From NCBI RefSeq assembly GCF_900095865.1, contig NZ_FMIZ01000007.1, forward strand, positions 558,001 through 622,000: 64,000 nucleotides of DNA. The letters run 5' to 3'. Both the position numbers and the translations under genes were made by a program. The notes under the pieces are model-generated. The model saw only the letters and a program-made list of their open reading frames with translations, was not told the origin of the DNA and made no database searches. How positions within the stretch are numbered: the stretch's first letter is position 1; each line of letters opens with the position of its first letter. The DNA comes from Massilioclostridium coli. Lineage in GTDB: Bacteria; Bacillota; Clostridia; Oscillospirales; Ruminococcaceae. Of the stretch, positions 39,228-49,900 are shown piece by piece.

Positions 39228-39333
39228 GATTTTCCATATTATTGTTTGGTGTAAAATTGATTTTACACAACAGATAGAAAAGATAACAAGGCCTACCATA
39301 ATTTTGGTAGAACATTATTTTTAGGAGGAAATT

Positions 39334-41418
39334 ATGCCAAGAGACGTATCTCTAGAAATGACTAGAAATATTGGTATCATGGCTCACATTGACGCAGGTA
39401 AAACCACTACCACTGAGCGTATCCTGTACTATACAGGTATTAACCGTAAAATCGGTGAAACTCATGATGGTGCTGCTACAATGGACTGGATGGAGCAGGA
39501 ACAGGAAAGAGGTATTACTATTACTTCTGCTGCTACTACTGCATACTGGAATAAGCATCGTATCAATATTATCGACACTCCTGGACACGTTGACTTTACT
39601 GTAGAAGTAGAGCGTTCTTTGCGTGTACTGGATGGTTCCGTTACTGTTTTCTGTGCCAAAGGTGGTGTAGAACCTCAGTCTGAAACTGTATGGCGCCAGG
39701 CTGACAACTACGGCGTTCCACGTATGGCTTACGTGAACAAAATGGACATCATGGGTGCTGATTTCTACAACGTAGTTGACATGATGCTCAACCGTCTGAA
39801 ATGTAACGCTGTTCCAATCCAGCTGCCAATCGGGGCGGAAGATACTTTCAAAGGTTTGATTGACCTGGTTGAAATGAAAGCTTATATTTACGAAGACGAT
39901 CTGGGTAATGTTATCGACGAAGAAGGCATTCCAGCTGACATGCAGGAAAAAGCGGATGAATACCGTGCAAAACTGTTGGAAGCGGTTGCTGAAGTGGATG
40001 AAGATTTAATGATGAAATACCTGGATGGCGAAGAATTGACAGTTGATGAAATCAAAGCCGCTATCCGTAAAGGTACCATTGCAAACCAGATGGTTCCTGT
40101 AGCCTGCGGTACTTCTTACCGTAACAAAGGGGTTCAGAAACTGCTGGATGCAATTGTTGATTATATGCCATCCCCAGTAGATGTACCAGCAATTAAAGGT
40201 ACTGACCCTGATACAGGCGAAGAAGTTGTAAAACATTCTTCTGATGAAGAACCATTTGCAGCTTTGGCATTTAAAATCGCAACCGACCCATATGTAGGTA
40301 AACTGTGTTTCTTCCGCGTTTATTCCGGTACTGTTGATGCAGGTTCTACTGTATACAACTCTGTAAAAGGAAAATCCGAAAGAATTGGCCGTATCCTGCA
40401 AATGCACGCAAACCACAGAAAAGATATCGAAACTGTTTACGCAGGGGATATCGCTGCTGCTGTAGGTTTGAAAAATACCGGTACTGGTGATACTCTGTGT
40501 GATCCTAAGGCTCCAGTTATTCTGGAATCCATGGAATTCCCAGAACCAGTTATCAGCTTGGCAATTGAGCCAAAAACAAAAGCAGGTTCCGAAAAAATGG
40601 GTATCGCTTTGGCAAAACTGGCAGAAGAAGACCCAACTTTCAGAACTTATACAAACGAAGAAACCGGCCAGACAATTATTGCTGGTATGGGTGAGCTCCA
40701 CTTGGAAATTATTGTTGACCGTTTGCTCCGCGAATTTAAAGTAGAAGCAAATGTTGGTGCTCCTCAGGTATCTTACAAAGAAACCATCCGCCGTAAATAC
40801 GACATTGACCATAAATATGCTCGTCAATCCGGTGGTAAAGGTCAATACGGTCATGTTAAGATGATCATCGAACCAAATGAATCCGGTAAAGGTTACGAAT
40901 TCATTAACAACATTGTTGGTGGTGCGATTCCAAAAGAATACATCCCAGCAGTTGACGCAGGTATCCAAGGTGCTATGGAAGCAGGCGTATTGGCTGGCTT
41001 CCAGGTAGTAGACGTAAAAGTTACCTTGTACGATGGTTCTTACCATGAAGTTGACTCCTCTGAAATGGCATTTAAGATTGCTGCTTCTCAGGCTTTCAAA
41101 GAAGCAATGAGAAAAGCAGACCCAGTTATTTTGGAACCAATTATGAAAGTAGTTGTTATTGTTCCAGAAGATTACATGGGTGATGTTATTGGTGACTTGA
41201 ACTCCCGTCGTGGTCAAATCCAGGGTATGGAAAGCAGAAACGGTGCACAAGAAATTAACGCATTTGTTCCTCTTTCTGAAATGTTTGGTTATTCTAACGA
41301 CCTGCGTTCTAAAACTCAGGGCCGTGGCCAATACTCCATGGAACCTAGCCACTATGTTGAAGTTCCAAAATCCATTTCCGAGAAGATTATGAGCTCTAGG
41401 GCTAAAAATGCTGACTAA
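39334..41418 (+). CDS. fusA: Elongation factor G
   Basis: EF-G drives translocation and, with RRF, ribosome recycling. The 694 residues have the GTPase P-loop [19 protein letters not shown], switch II region [17 protein letters not shown] and NKMD for guanine specificity, followed by domains II-V in the usual order ([17 protein letters not shown], then [14 protein letters not shown] in domain V). Length and motifs match the canonical form rather than a resistance-type paralogue. AGGAGG lies 8 bases upstream. Confidence 0.98.
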   Translation: MPRDVSLEMTRNIGIMAHIDAGKTTTTERILYYTGINRKIGETHDGAATMDWMEQEQERGITITSAATTAYWNKHRINIIDTPGHVDFTVEVERSLRVLDGSVTVFCAKGGVEPQSETVWRQADNYGVPRMAYVNKMDIMGADFYNVVDMMLNRLKCNAVPIQLPIGAEDTFKGLIDLVEMKAYIYEDDLGNVIDEEGIPADMQEKADEYRAKLLEAVAEVDEDLMMKYLDGEELTVDEIKAAIRKGTIANQMVPVACGTSYRNKGVQKLLDAIVDYMPSPVDVPAIKGTDPDTGEEVVKHSSDEEPFAALAFKIATDPYVGKLCFFRVYSGTVDAGSTVYNSVKGKSERIGRILQMHANHRKDIETVYAGDIAAAVGLKNTGTGDTLCDPKAPVILESMEFPEPVISLAIEPKTKAGSEKMGIALAKLAEEDPTFRTYTNEETGQTIIAGMGELHLEIIVDRLLREFKVEANVGAPQVSYKETIRRKYDIDHKYARQSGGKGQYGHVKMIIEPNESGKGYEFINNIVGGAIPKEYIPAVDAGIQGAMEAGVLAGFQVVDVKVTLYDGSYHEVDSSEMAFKIAASQAFKEAMRKADPVILEPIMKVVVIVPEDYMGDVIGDLNSRRGQIQGMESRNGAQEINAFVPLSEMFGYSNDLRSKTQGRGQYSMEPSHYVEVPKSISEKIMSSRAKNAD

Positions 41419-41450
41419 TTCGCATTTCTATAAAAATTTTGTGAAATTAC

Positions 41451-41478
41451 TTGAAAAATTCTAGATTTATGATAGAAT
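41451..41478 (+). promoter_or_regulatory. Internal promoter for tuf
   Basis: TTGAAA, a 16-base spacer and TAGAAT lie 44 bases upstream of tuf, giving independent high expression. Confidence 0.6.
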
Positions 41479-41521
41479 AAAACTATGCAAGTTTTTTCTT
41501 AAAAATGAGGAGGAAAATACA

Positions 41522-42721
41522 ATGGCAAAAGCTAAATTTGAAAGAAATAAGCCACACGTTAATATTGGTACAATCGGTCACGTTGACCATGGTAAAACAA
41601 CATTAACTGCTGCTATTACAAAAACTCTGGCTCTGAAAGGTCAAGCTCAATACGAAGCTTACGATATGATCGACAAAGCTCCAGAAGAAAGAGAACGTGG
41701 TATCACAATCAACACTGCTCACGTTGAATATGAAACCGACAAACGTCACTACGCTCACGTTGACTGCCCAGGACATGCTGACTACGTTAAAAACATGATC
41801 ACTGGTGCTGCTCAGATGGACGGCGCTATCCTGGTTGTATCTGCTGCTGACGGCCCAATGCCTCAGACTCGTGAACACATCCTGCTGTCCCGTCAGGTAG
41901 GCGTTCCTTACATCGTTGTATTCATGAACAAAGCTGACCAAGTTGACGATCCAGAATTCTTAGATTTGGTTGAAATGGAAATCCGTGACCTGTTGAATGA
42001 ATATGAATTCCCAGGCGACGATACTCCAATCATCAAAGGTTCCGCTCTGAAAGCTTTGGAAGCTCCAGACGATCTGAGCGATCCAGCTTATGCTCCAATC
42101 ATTGAACTGATGGATGCTGTTGATGATTATATTCCAACTCCAGAACGTAAATCTGACCTGCCATTCTTGATGCCTGTAGAAGACGTATTCACCATCACAG
42201 GCCGTGGTACAGTTGCTACTGGTAGAGTTGAAAGAGGTCAATTGAACACTGGTGACGAAGTTGAAATCATCGGTTTGACTGAAGAAAGAGGCAAAACTGT
42301 TGTTACAGGTATCGAAATGTTCCGTAAAATTCTGGACTATGCTGAAGCTGGTGACAACATCGGTGCATTGCTGCGTGGTATCCAACGTTCTGACATCGAA
42401 AGAGGTCAAGTTCTGTGTAAACCAGGTACCATCCACCCACACACCAAATTTAAAGGTCAAGTATACATTCTGAAAAAAGAAGAAGGTGGCCGTCATACTC
42501 CATTCTTCAACAACTACAGACCACAGTTCTACTTCAGAACAACTGACGTAACTGGTGTTATCTCTTTACCAGAAGGCACAGAAATGTGTATGCCTGGCGA
42601 TAACGTAACAATGGACGTTGAACTGATCACTCCAATCGCTATCGAAGAAGGTCTGCGTTTCGCTATCCGTGAAGGTGGCCGTACAGTAGGTTCCGGCGTA
42701 GTTTCCGCTATCAACGAATAA
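41522..42721 (+). CDS. tuf: Elongation factor Tu
   Basis: EF-Tu brings aminoacyl-tRNA to the ribosomal A site as a GTP complex. The 399 residues show P-loop [32 protein letters not shown], the NKAD motif, the domain II signature [13 protein letters not shown] and the C-terminal [21 protein letters not shown] is 9 bases upstream. Codon choice is tight (for example repeated cca, gct, ggt), as expected for one of the cell's most abundant proteins. It ends the str operon at a strong terminator. Confidence 0.99.
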   Translation: MAKAKFERNKPHVNIGTIGHVDHGKTTLTAAITKTLALKGQAQYEAYDMIDKAPEERERGITINTAHVEYETDKRHYAHVDCPGHADYVKNMITGAAQMDGAILVVSAADGPMPQTREHILLSRQVGVPYIVVFMNKADQVDDPEFLDLVEMEIRDLLNEYEFPGDDTPIIKGSALKALEAPDDLSDPAYAPIIELMDAVDDYIPTPERKSDLPFLMPVEDVFTITGRGTVATGRVERGQLNTGDEVEIIGLTEERGKTVVTGIEMFRKILDYAEAGDNIGALLRGIQRSDIERGQVLCKPGTIHPHTKFKGQVYILKKEEGGRHTPFFNNYRPQFYFRTTDVTGVISLPEGTEMCMPGDNVTMDVELITPIAIEEGLRFAIREGGRTVGSGVVSAINE

Positions 42722-42741
42722 TTTTACTGTTTCAATATATC

Positions 42742-42773
42742 AAACAGCTTGGCTTTTGCCAGGCTGTTTTTTT
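42742..42773 (+). terminator. Terminator of str operon
   Basis: A 12-base stem aaacagcttggc / gccaggctgttt with one mismatch, a 4-T loop and a long T-run. Confidence 0.92.
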
Positions 42774-43201
42774 ATACAGCAAAAAACTGGGTATTCTGTG
42801 CTTGTACAAAAAAGGAAGTCACGAAATGAAAATGGTTTCTCTAAATACAGGTAGTTTCCCAATTCGAAAAAGCGAGAGAGGAGATTTAAAAAACTTTTGG
42901 GTTTGGACAATGGAGGGTATTTATACTTTTTTTCCAAGAGTAATTATGGCTGTTCTCTTTTGTATAGGAAAAAGATGAGGGAAAATATTTTCTACCATTC
43001 GGAAGGAAAATGAATTTTGTGATGCAAAACCAAAGTAAATAAATTTTTCTATAATGCTAGTTTGTTTTTATCCGTAAAGCTACTTAGTGGCGTCCAATGT
43101 TTCTTGAAGAGAGGGTATTTAGATGAATTTCATTTTATCATTCCGCAGGGAAAAAGGAAATCTGGATGATTTCAGTAGTGCTATTTTCGCTATATCGAAT
43201 G
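42774..43201. other. Gene-free gap upstream of sbcD
   Basis: About 430 bases of AT-rich sequence. No reading frame with a ribosome site and no structure of note was seen. Confidence 0.5.
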
Positions 43202-43230
43202 TTTTCAAACCAATTTTTTTATGCTATAAT
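43202..43230 (+). promoter_or_regulatory. Promoter for sbcDC
   Basis: TTTTCA, a 17-base spacer and an exact TATAAT with extended TGC, 32 bases upstream of sbcD. Confidence 0.6.
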
Positions 43231-43262
43231 TAAGTTAATTGTTTTTCGAATAGGGGGATTGG

Positions 43263-44393
43263 ATGAAACTGGTACATACTTCGGACTGGCATATTGGGCG
43301 TTCCTTGAATGGATACAGCCTATTGGAGGACCAGCGCTATTTTTTATCCCAGCTGGTGGATTTCCTCGTAGAATATAGGGTTGATGCTCTGTTGATTTCG
43401 GGGGATTTATATGACCGCTCCGTCCCTTCTGCTCAGGCGGTTCAGCTGGTGGATGAATTTTTGACTGAAGTAGTGTTGCGGCGAAACATTAAAACGTTTA
43501 TCATTGCTGGAAACCACGATTCACCCGAGCGCCTTTCGTTCTCCAACCGGTTTTTAGAATCTTCTGGCTTGTATATGCAGGGGAACCTACCACGGGAAAT
43601 CAAAAAAATTCCCCTTGTCTGTGGGGATGAAGCAGTTGTTATTTGGATGCTGCCTTATTTCCATCCAGCCCAAGTGCGGGAGCTGTATCCGGAAGAAAAA
43701 ATCGTTGGATACCAGCAGGCTGCGGAAAAAATTGCTTCTTTGATATCTCCTTCCCCTAATACGCTTAACCTGTTGATGGCACACGGCTTTTATTTGAATG
43801 GCAGTGCCAAAGATGGTTGCTTATACTCCGAGTCGGAATATTCGGTAGGGGGGAGCGATTTAATTGATTTAGGGATATTTCCCAAGTTTGATTATGTGGC
43901 GTTAGGGCATCTGCACGCACCCCAATCCGCTGGGGAAAATGGTTTTTACAGCGGTTCCCCTTTGAAATATTCCTTAAGCGAGGAAAAACAAAAAAAAGGG
44001 ATTGTTTTGCTGGAAATTCAAAATAAGACCATCCAACAATCCTTGCACTCATTTCAAACCTTGCGGGATGTGCGCAAGATACAGGGAAAATTCCAGGAAT
44101 TGATGTTGCAGCAATCGGACGATTATGTGTTTGTAGAATTGTTGGACCAGGAGTATGTTTTAAACGCAATGGAACAGTTGCGTGTCCGATTTCCCAATAT
44201 TTTGGGGATGCACTATAGTTCTTTGGAATACCAGCAGCCTTTATTGGAAGGGGAAGAACCGGCTTTATCCCAATCTCTAAAGGATATTTTAAAAAAATTT
44301 TATCTGGAAACAGTAGGGAATGAAATGACCCAACAGGAGGAACAATTGGTAGACCAGATACTTCTACAATTAGACCAAGGAGGGAAGCCATGA
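43263..44393 (+). CDS. sbcD: Exonuclease SbcCD subunit D (Mre11-type nuclease)
   Basis: SbcD is the nuclease of the SbcCD complex that trims DNA ends and cuts hairpins. The 376 residues hold the Mre11 phosphoesterase motifs: HTSDWHIGRSL (Asp8, His10), LLISGDLYDRS, IAGNHDSPERL, LLMAHGFYL and VALGHLHAPQ. The capping domain follows to the C-terminus. A short GGGGGA ribosome site precedes ATG. Its end overlaps sbcC by four bases (ATGA), giving coupled translation of the two subunits. Confidence 0.95.
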   Translation: MKLVHTSDWHIGRSLNGYSLLEDQRYFLSQLVDFLVEYRVDALLISGDLYDRSVPSAQAVQLVDEFLTEVVLRRNIKTFIIAGNHDSPERLSFSNRFLESSGLYMQGNLPREIKKIPLVCGDEAVVIWMLPYFHPAQVRELYPEEKIVGYQQAAEKIASLISPSPNTLNLLMAHGFYLNGSAKDGCLYSESEYSVGGSDLIDLGIFPKFDYVALGHLHAPQSAGENGFYSGSPLKYSLSEEKQKKGIVLLEIQNKTIQQSLHSFQTLRDVRKIQGKFQELMLQQSDDYVFVELLDQEYVLNAMEQLRVRFPNILGMHYSSLEYQQPLLEGEEPALSQSLKDILKKFYLETVGNEMTQQEEQLVDQILLQLDQGGKP

Positions 44394-47239
44394 GATTGTT
44401 ACAGTTAAGGTTTTCCGCTTTTGGGCCGTTTCCTACCGAACAAATATTGGATTTTACCAAATTACAGCAAAATGCGCTTTTTCTAGTCACTGGGGATACT
44501 GGAGCTGGAAAAACCAGTATTTTTGACGCCATTTCTTTTGCACTGTACGGGGAAGTGAATGGAAAACGCAAAGAACCCCGTACCCTAAAAAGTGATTTTG
44601 CCCCAAAAGACCGGCTATGCTATGTGGAGTTCCGGTTTGAATCCCATGGAGAAACCTATCAAATTTATCGGGAACCAGAACAACTTTCCCCAAAACAGAG
44701 GGGAAAGGGCTTTGTTACCAGGAAACACAAAGCAGAACTGACGTTGCCAGATGGCAAAAAAATAACCGATTTAAAAGAAATTAAGCAAAAAATAGAGCAG
44801 GAAATCATCGGGTTGAGCAGCGACCATTTTTATAAAATTGTCATGTTGCCACAGGGGCAGTTCCAAAAGCTGCTTACCGAAAAAAACACTGACAAGCTGG
44901 CTACCTTCCGTACCATATTTGGTACAGAGTATTTCCAAAAGGTAACCGACGCATTTTATTCTTCTACCAAATCGGTGGAACAGGAAAACCGGCTATTAAT
45001 CCAGCAGAATCAAAACCTGCGTTCTAAAATCCATATTGTGGATTCCGCTTTGGAACAGGAACTCCATTCAGAATTCCCGGATGACGCAGCCTGCTTGAAG
45101 CTGTTGCAGCAGCAGAACCAGCGGATGGAACAGGAACTACAACAGTTAGAACGAAACATTCATCAAAAGGAAACCGAATTCCAGCAAGCTGCGAACCAAC
45201 TAACTCATCAACGGGAATTGCACCAACAGCAGGAGCGCCTTCAGAAATTTCAGGGGAAACAAAACCAGCTGGAAGCGCAACAGGCGGAAATAGCTGCACA
45301 AAAGCAGTTTTTGCAGCAGCTCAAACAGGTGGAACAAATTCGGGGGATGGAACAGCAGCTGCGGGATGTTGAAAAAATGTTCCTGGAGGGACAAAACAGG
45401 AAAAACGAATTACAACAGCAATTGCAGCAAGTGCGCCAATCCAAGCAGGAATTATACCATCAACAGGAACAACTGTATGCCCAGGCGGAAGGGATGGAGC
45501 GGGCACAACGGCAACTGGATTCCTTGCGGCAGCTTTTCCCGTTGGTGGAGCAATTGGAAACATTCCAGCAAAAACAGATGGAATTGGAGCAAAGTATTTC
45601 CTGGACGGAACAGGCAGTGGAGCGGCAGCGGATGGTTGTGGAGTCCACCCAGTTGCAGGAACTTTTCCGTTTGATGCAAACAACGGAGCAAAAAAGAGGG
45701 GAGCTGGAACAAAAGGAAACCGAATACCAACAAGGTTGTAAACGATATTTTGAGGTACAGGCCTTTTTGCTTGGGGAACAGCTTCAACCAGGGCAGCCCT
45801 GTCCAGTATGTGGTTCCCGGGAACATCCTTGCCCAGCGCCGGGAGGAGAGGAGCAAATTGTTTCTTACCAGGAGGTTTTATCCCTACAACACCAGCGGGA
45901 TGAAGTCCAAACCCAATTGTTACAGCTGGAGCAGCAGTTGGAGGCAAAACAACAGCAACTATCCGATTGGAAGATTGACACACCTGATTTTCAGGAACAA
46001 CTGGAACAGAGGATAGCCCAATTAAAAGAAATCCTTCAAACGCCTTTGGAAGGATGGGATTCGGAAGAACCCTATCAAGAAAAGTTGCGGAGGCTAAACT
46101 CCCAACTGGAACAAACTACAGAATATTTGATTCCATTGCGGGAGAAAATCCGGCAGGAGGATGGGATATTGCCCACACTGGAAGGAATCCAACAATCGGT
46201 TTCCCAATTAGAATTAAAATTGTCCCAGTACCGTTCTCAGCGGGAGTCCTGTGAACAGCAGGATACCCAGCTTCAAACCCAGTTTAGCCAGTTGGAGGGG
46301 CAAATCATCCAACTGGAACAGGAATTGGAACAGAAAAAACAACAAAAAGGCCAATTGGAAGGGCAGTTTACTCAATTCTTGCAGCAGTCCCATTTGGAAG
46401 AACAGGAATATCAGACCTTGGTGGCACAATTGGAACAAATTCCTCAATTGGAAGCAGATATCCGTTCTTATGAAACCGAGTGCAGCAACGTACAGGCTGT
46501 GTTGCGGGAACTTGCGCTGCAATTGAATGGACAGGAACTATTGCAGCTGTCCGTATTGGAACAGAAACAGCAGCAGCTTCAAGAGGAAAAACAGAGGTTG
46601 ACCAAAGAGCGGGAACAGTTGCTGCAACAGTTCCATCAGAATGTATCCTGCGAGGAAGAATATCGGGCACATTTGGAGAAAATCCAACAGTTAACCGAGA
46701 AATACGGAATTTTAAAAAAGTTGTCCGATTTGACCAAAGGTACCACCAAACGGATGGGATTTGAAAAATATGTACTGGCATTTTATTTTGATAGGATCAT
46801 CTCCCGCGCAAACCTGCGTTTTGACCAGATGACCAATGGAAGATACCGCATGGAACGGATGAAAGGCCAGACAGATGGTTTTGATATTCAGGTAATGGAT
46901 TTTTACACCGGGCAAACCCGGCATATCAGTACATTGTCCGGTGGGGAAACCTTTCTGGCATCGTTGGCCCTCTCGTTAGGGTTGGCGGACATTATTATGC
47001 AGCAAAACGGTGGAATTCAGCTCAACACCATGTTTGTTGACGAGGGGTTTGGCAGTTTGGATTCCGACGCTTTACGCCAGGCAATCCATTGTTTTACCCA
47101 GTTAAACCAGGGAAACCGGATGGTGGGAATTATCTCCCATGTGCCAGAATTGCGGGAACAGATTGCTAATCAGTTTGTGGTGGAAAAAAATACGGCCGGT
47201 TCTGGCAGTAAGGTTTTTTTGAAGCAGGCAAACCAATAA
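44390..47239 (+). CDS. sbcC: Exonuclease SbcCD subunit C (Rad50-type ATPase)
   Basis: The SMC-like ATPase partner of SbcD. The 949 residues contain Walker A TGDTGAGKTSIFDAI near residue 35, two long glutamine-rich coiled coils (about 190-460 and 490-760), a zinc hook PCPVCGSREHPC with Cys471 and Cys474 between them, then signature LSGGETFLASLALSLG and Walker B NTMFVDEGFGSLD. The protein is slightly shorter than E. coli SbcC (about 1050). It overlaps sbcD and is followed 19 bases later by the patatin gene. Confidence 0.95.
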   Translation: MRLLQLRFSAFGPFPTEQILDFTKLQQNALFLVTGDTGAGKTSIFDAISFALYGEVNGKRKEPRTLKSDFAPKDRLCYVEFRFESHGETYQIYREPEQLSPKQRGKGFVTRKHKAELTLPDGKKITDLKEIKQKIEQEIIGLSSDHFYKIVMLPQGQFQKLLTEKNTDKLATFRTIFGTEYFQKVTDAFYSSTKSVEQENRLLIQQNQNLRSKIHIVDSALEQELHSEFPDDAACLKLLQQQNQRMEQELQQLERNIHQKETEFQQAANQLTHQRELHQQQERLQKFQGKQNQLEAQQAEIAAQKQFLQQLKQVEQIRGMEQQLRDVEKMFLEGQNRKNELQQQLQQVRQSKQELYHQQEQLYAQAEGMERAQRQLDSLRQLFPLVEQLETFQQKQMELEQSISWTEQAVERQRMVVESTQLQELFRLMQTTEQKRGELEQKETEYQQGCKRYFEVQAFLLGEQLQPGQPCPVCGSREHPCPAPGGEEQIVSYQEVLSLQHQRDEVQTQLLQLEQQLEAKQQQLSDWKIDTPDFQEQLEQRIAQLKEILQTPLEGWDSEEPYQEKLRRLNSQLEQTTEYLIPLREKIRQEDGILPTLEGIQQSVSQLELKLSQYRSQRESCEQQDTQLQTQFSQLEGQIIQLEQELEQKKQQKGQLEGQFTQFLQQSHLEEQEYQTLVAQLEQIPQLEADIRSYETECSNVQAVLRELALQLNGQELLQLSVLEQKQQQLQEEKQRLTKEREQLLQQFHQNVSCEEEYRAHLEKIQQLTEKYGILKKLSDLTKGTTKRMGFEKYVLAFYFDRIISRANLRFDQMTNGRYRMERMKGQTDGFDIQVMDFYTGQTRHISTLSGGETFLASLALSLGLADIIMQQNGGIQLNTMFVDEGFGSLDSDALRQAIHCFTQLNQGNRMVGIISHVPELREQIANQFVVEKNTAGSGSKVFLKQANQ

Positions 47240-47258
47240 ATGAAATGGAAAGAAGTGA

Positions 47259-48131
47259 ATGAAAATGGCTGGTTTAGTAGTGGAAGGCGGTGCGATGCGC
47301 GGCCTGTATACCGATGGCGTGCTGGACGCGCTGTTGGATTATAAGATTATGTTTCCCTATGTAATAGGGGTATCCGCAGGGATCAGTAACGCCTATTCCT
47401 ATGTGTCCAAACAGCGGGGCAGAAACTGGGAAATCATTGAAAAATACCGCAACGATAAACGGTATTTTAGTATCCGCAATTATTTTAAGGAAAAAAGTAT
47501 TTTTGGGATGGATTTTATTTATGACGAAATTCCAAATCAGCTTATCCCATACGATTATCAAGCATTAAAAGCCTATCAGGGCAAATTACTGGCTGGGGTG
47601 ACCAATGTAAAAACAGGAAAAGTGGAGTATTTTGACCAGTATTCGGCAGACCGCCAGTTTACCATACTGCGGGCCACCTGCGCTCTGCCGCTGTTTTTCC
47701 CTGTCATCCAGTTAAATGGCAACGGCTATTACGACGGCGGGATGGCGGACCCAATCCCCATCCGGAAATCCATTGCAGATGGGAATCCGAAAAACCTGAT
47801 TGTTTTAACCAGGGAGGTTGGCTACCAGAAAACAGCCGGGAAATCCACCCGGCTTTCCGCAAAGCTTATCCGCAAAAAATTCCCTGCATTGGAACCAATT
47901 GTGCTGAACCGGCATATTGCCTACAATGAAACAGTAGCCTTTTGCGAGCAGTTGGAGCAGGAAGGGAAAGCGATTTTGCTCCGACCAGCCGCTGAAGTAA
48001 ATGTTGGGCGGTTTGAGAAGGATATTCCCACTTTAAAACGGCTATATGAAGCGGGTTATCAAGATACAGTGGCAAAGATAGACCAAATTCGGGAATTTTT
48101 GCAAGAAGAAACCCTTTCCGCAAAAAATTGA
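47259..48131 (+). CDS. Patatin-like phospholipase (YchK/RssA type)
   Basis: A 290-residue patatin-family lipid acyl hydrolase. The Ser-Asp dyad is visible: the nucleophile elbow GVSAG (in PYVIGVSAGISNAYSY, near residue 40) and the DGG motif in GYYDGGMADPIPI (near residue 165). The oxyanion segment VVEGGAMRGLYTDGVLDAL near the N-terminus is normal. No signal peptide, so it is probably cytoplasmic or peripheral. The lipid substrate is unknown. It starts after GAAAGAAG, 19 bases past sbcC, and may be in the same transcript, though a functional tie to DNA repair is not evident. Confidence 0.9.
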   Translation: MKMAGLVVEGGAMRGLYTDGVLDALLDYKIMFPYVIGVSAGISNAYSYVSKQRGRNWEIIEKYRNDKRYFSIRNYFKEKSIFGMDFIYDEIPNQLIPYDYQALKAYQGKLLAGVTNVKTGKVEYFDQYSADRQFTILRATCALPLFFPVIQLNGNGYYDGGMADPIPIRKSIADGNPKNLIVLTREVGYQKTAGKSTRLSAKLIRKKFPALEPIVLNRHIAYNETVAFCEQLEQEGKAILLRPAAEVNVGRFEKDIPTLKRLYEAGYQDTVAKIDQIREFLQEETLSAKN

Positions 48132-48275
48132 TGGATACGGAGAATTTTGTCAATATCAACTACATTTTAAGTTGTTTTTTGGATAAATATACAATGTTTT
48201 CATTTTTAAGATACAATTTTTTTCGAAGAACTCTGGATTGAATGTACAAATTTATGGATTTTATCCGTCAAATAC

Positions 48276-48304
48276 TTGTATAAATCTAAAAAATATGGTA
48301 AAAT
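48276..48304 (+). promoter_or_regulatory. Promoter for purB
   Basis: TTGTAT, a 17-base spacer and TAAAAT. The leader is about 115 nt; no known purine riboswitch pattern was recognised in it. Confidence 0.65.
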
Positions 48305-48425
48305 ATCATAGTTAGTGTGGAATGAAATTTTATGTGTAGTTTCACATCACGAAAACCGTACGCCTCTATTGGCAGGCTGCGGGGTTCTACTGAAATAAAG
48401 CATTTTTTTATAAGGAGGCAAATCA

Positions 48426-49859
48426 ATGGGTCGAGACGTATATGAAAGTCCATTTTGTACTCGGTATGCCAGCAAAGAGATGCAACATATTTTTTCGCCG
48501 GATATGAAGTTTAAAACCTGGCGTAAATTATGGGTTGCCCTTGCTAGAGCGGAGCACAATTTGGGCTTGCCTGTATCGGAAGAACAGGTAAAAGAGCTGG
48601 AAGCCCATGTGGATACGATTAACTACGAAGTAGCAGAACAGCGTGAAAAACTGGTTCGCCATGATGTTATGTCCCATGTGTACGCCTATGGTGAGCAATG
48701 CCCAAATGCAAAAGGGATTATCCATCTTGGCGCGACTTCCTGCTATGTCGGCGATAATACCGATGTAATCATTATGAGGGAAGCCCTGTATGTGGTAAAA
48801 CGCAAACTGGTCAATGTCATCGCAAAATTGGCAAAGTTCGCGAACCAGTATAAGGACATGCCTTGCTTGGCTTATACCCACCTTCAGCCAGCCCAGCTGA
48901 CTACTGTTGGGAAACGGGCTACCCTTTGGATGAACGAACTGCTCATGGACCTGGAAGAACTGGAGTTTCGGATTAAAAACCTGAAATTGCTGGGCTCTAA
49001 GGGTACCACAGGCACCCAGGCAAGCTTTGTAGAATTGTTTGACGGCGATACGGATAAGATCAAGGCTTTGGAACAGTCTATTGCAGAAGAAATGGGCTTT
49101 TCCGGCGTGGTTCCAGTATCCGGCCAAACTTATTCTAGAAAAGTGGATTACAACATTGTTTCCACTTTAAGCGCGATTGCACAATCCGCTATGAAATTTA
49201 GTAACGATTTAAGAATCTTACAAAATTTCAAAGAAATGGAAGAACCTTTTGAAACTAACCAGATTGGTTCCTCTGCCATGCCATATAAGCGCAACCCAAT
49301 GCGCAGCGAAAGAATTACTTCTTTAGCAAGATATGTCATGATTGATGCGTTGAACCCGGCGTTTACCGCTGGTACCCAGTGGTTTGAAAGAACTTTGGAT
49401 GACAGCGCCAATAAACGTATTGCTGTTGCAGAAGCATTTTTAGGGATAGACGCGATCCTGAACATTCTGTTAAATATAACAGACGGTTTGGTTGTTTACC
49501 CAAAAGTAATCCATCAACGTGTGATGAAAGAATTGCCATTTATGGCAACCGAAAACATCATGATGGAAGCGGTGAAAAAAGGTGGAGACCGTCAGGAGCT
49601 GCATGAAAAACTTCGCCAACACTCCATTGCTGCTGGTAAAGTAGTGAAAGAGCAGGGCGGGGAAAACGATTTGATTGAACGGGTTTGTGCGGACCCTTCT
49701 TTCAACCTCTCCTATGACGAAATCCATGCCATCTTAAAACCAATTAACTTTGTTGGACGCAGTGTAGAACAGGTTACCGAGTTCCTGCAAGAATGTGTAC
49801 AGCCTGTTTTGGATGCCAACAAGGATGTTTTGGGTGAAAATGCAGAATTAACTGTATAA
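48426..49859 (+). CDS. purB: Adenylosuccinate lyase
   Basis: PurB acts twice in purine synthesis: it splits SAICAR to AICAR and adenylosuccinate to AMP, releasing fumarate. The 477 residues show the superfamily blocks HLGATSCYVGDNTD, THLQPAQLTTVGKR and the signature GSSAMPYKRNPMRSERI (about 280-296), whose flexible loop holds the catalytic Ser. TLDDSANKRIAVAEAFL follows. AAGGAGG lies 8 bases upstream. It has its own promoter; secD begins 41 bases after the stop with no terminator between, so the three genes may be one transcript. Confidence 0.96.
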   Translation: MGRDVYESPFCTRYASKEMQHIFSPDMKFKTWRKLWVALARAEHNLGLPVSEEQVKELEAHVDTINYEVAEQREKLVRHDVMSHVYAYGEQCPNAKGIIHLGATSCYVGDNTDVIIMREALYVVKRKLVNVIAKLAKFANQYKDMPCLAYTHLQPAQLTTVGKRATLWMNELLMDLEELEFRIKNLKLLGSKGTTGTQASFVELFDGDTDKIKALEQSIAEEMGFSGVVPVSGQTYSRKVDYNIVSTLSAIAQSAMKFSNDLRILQNFKEMEEPFETNQIGSSAMPYKRNPMRSERITSLARYVMIDALNPAFTAGTQWFERTLDDSANKRIAVAEAFLGIDAILNILLNITDGLVVYPKVIHQRVMKELPFMATENIMMEAVKKGGDRQELHEKLRQHSIAAGKVVKEQGGENDLIERVCADPSFNLSYDEIHAILKPINFVGRSVEQVTEFLQECVQPVLDANKDVLGENAELTV

Positions 49860-49900
49860 CAATTTACTAACTAATTTTAATTTATTGGAGGAAACAATCC

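Noticed and set aside
40006-41352. 448-residue minus-strand frame inside fusA
   Set aside because: Antisense to the conserved EF-G gene, with abnormal composition (many Phe, Asn, Cys) and no family features.
43166-43378. 70-codon frame overlapping the start of sbcD
   Set aside because: It overlaps the sbcD promoter and coding start in another frame and has no ribosome site.
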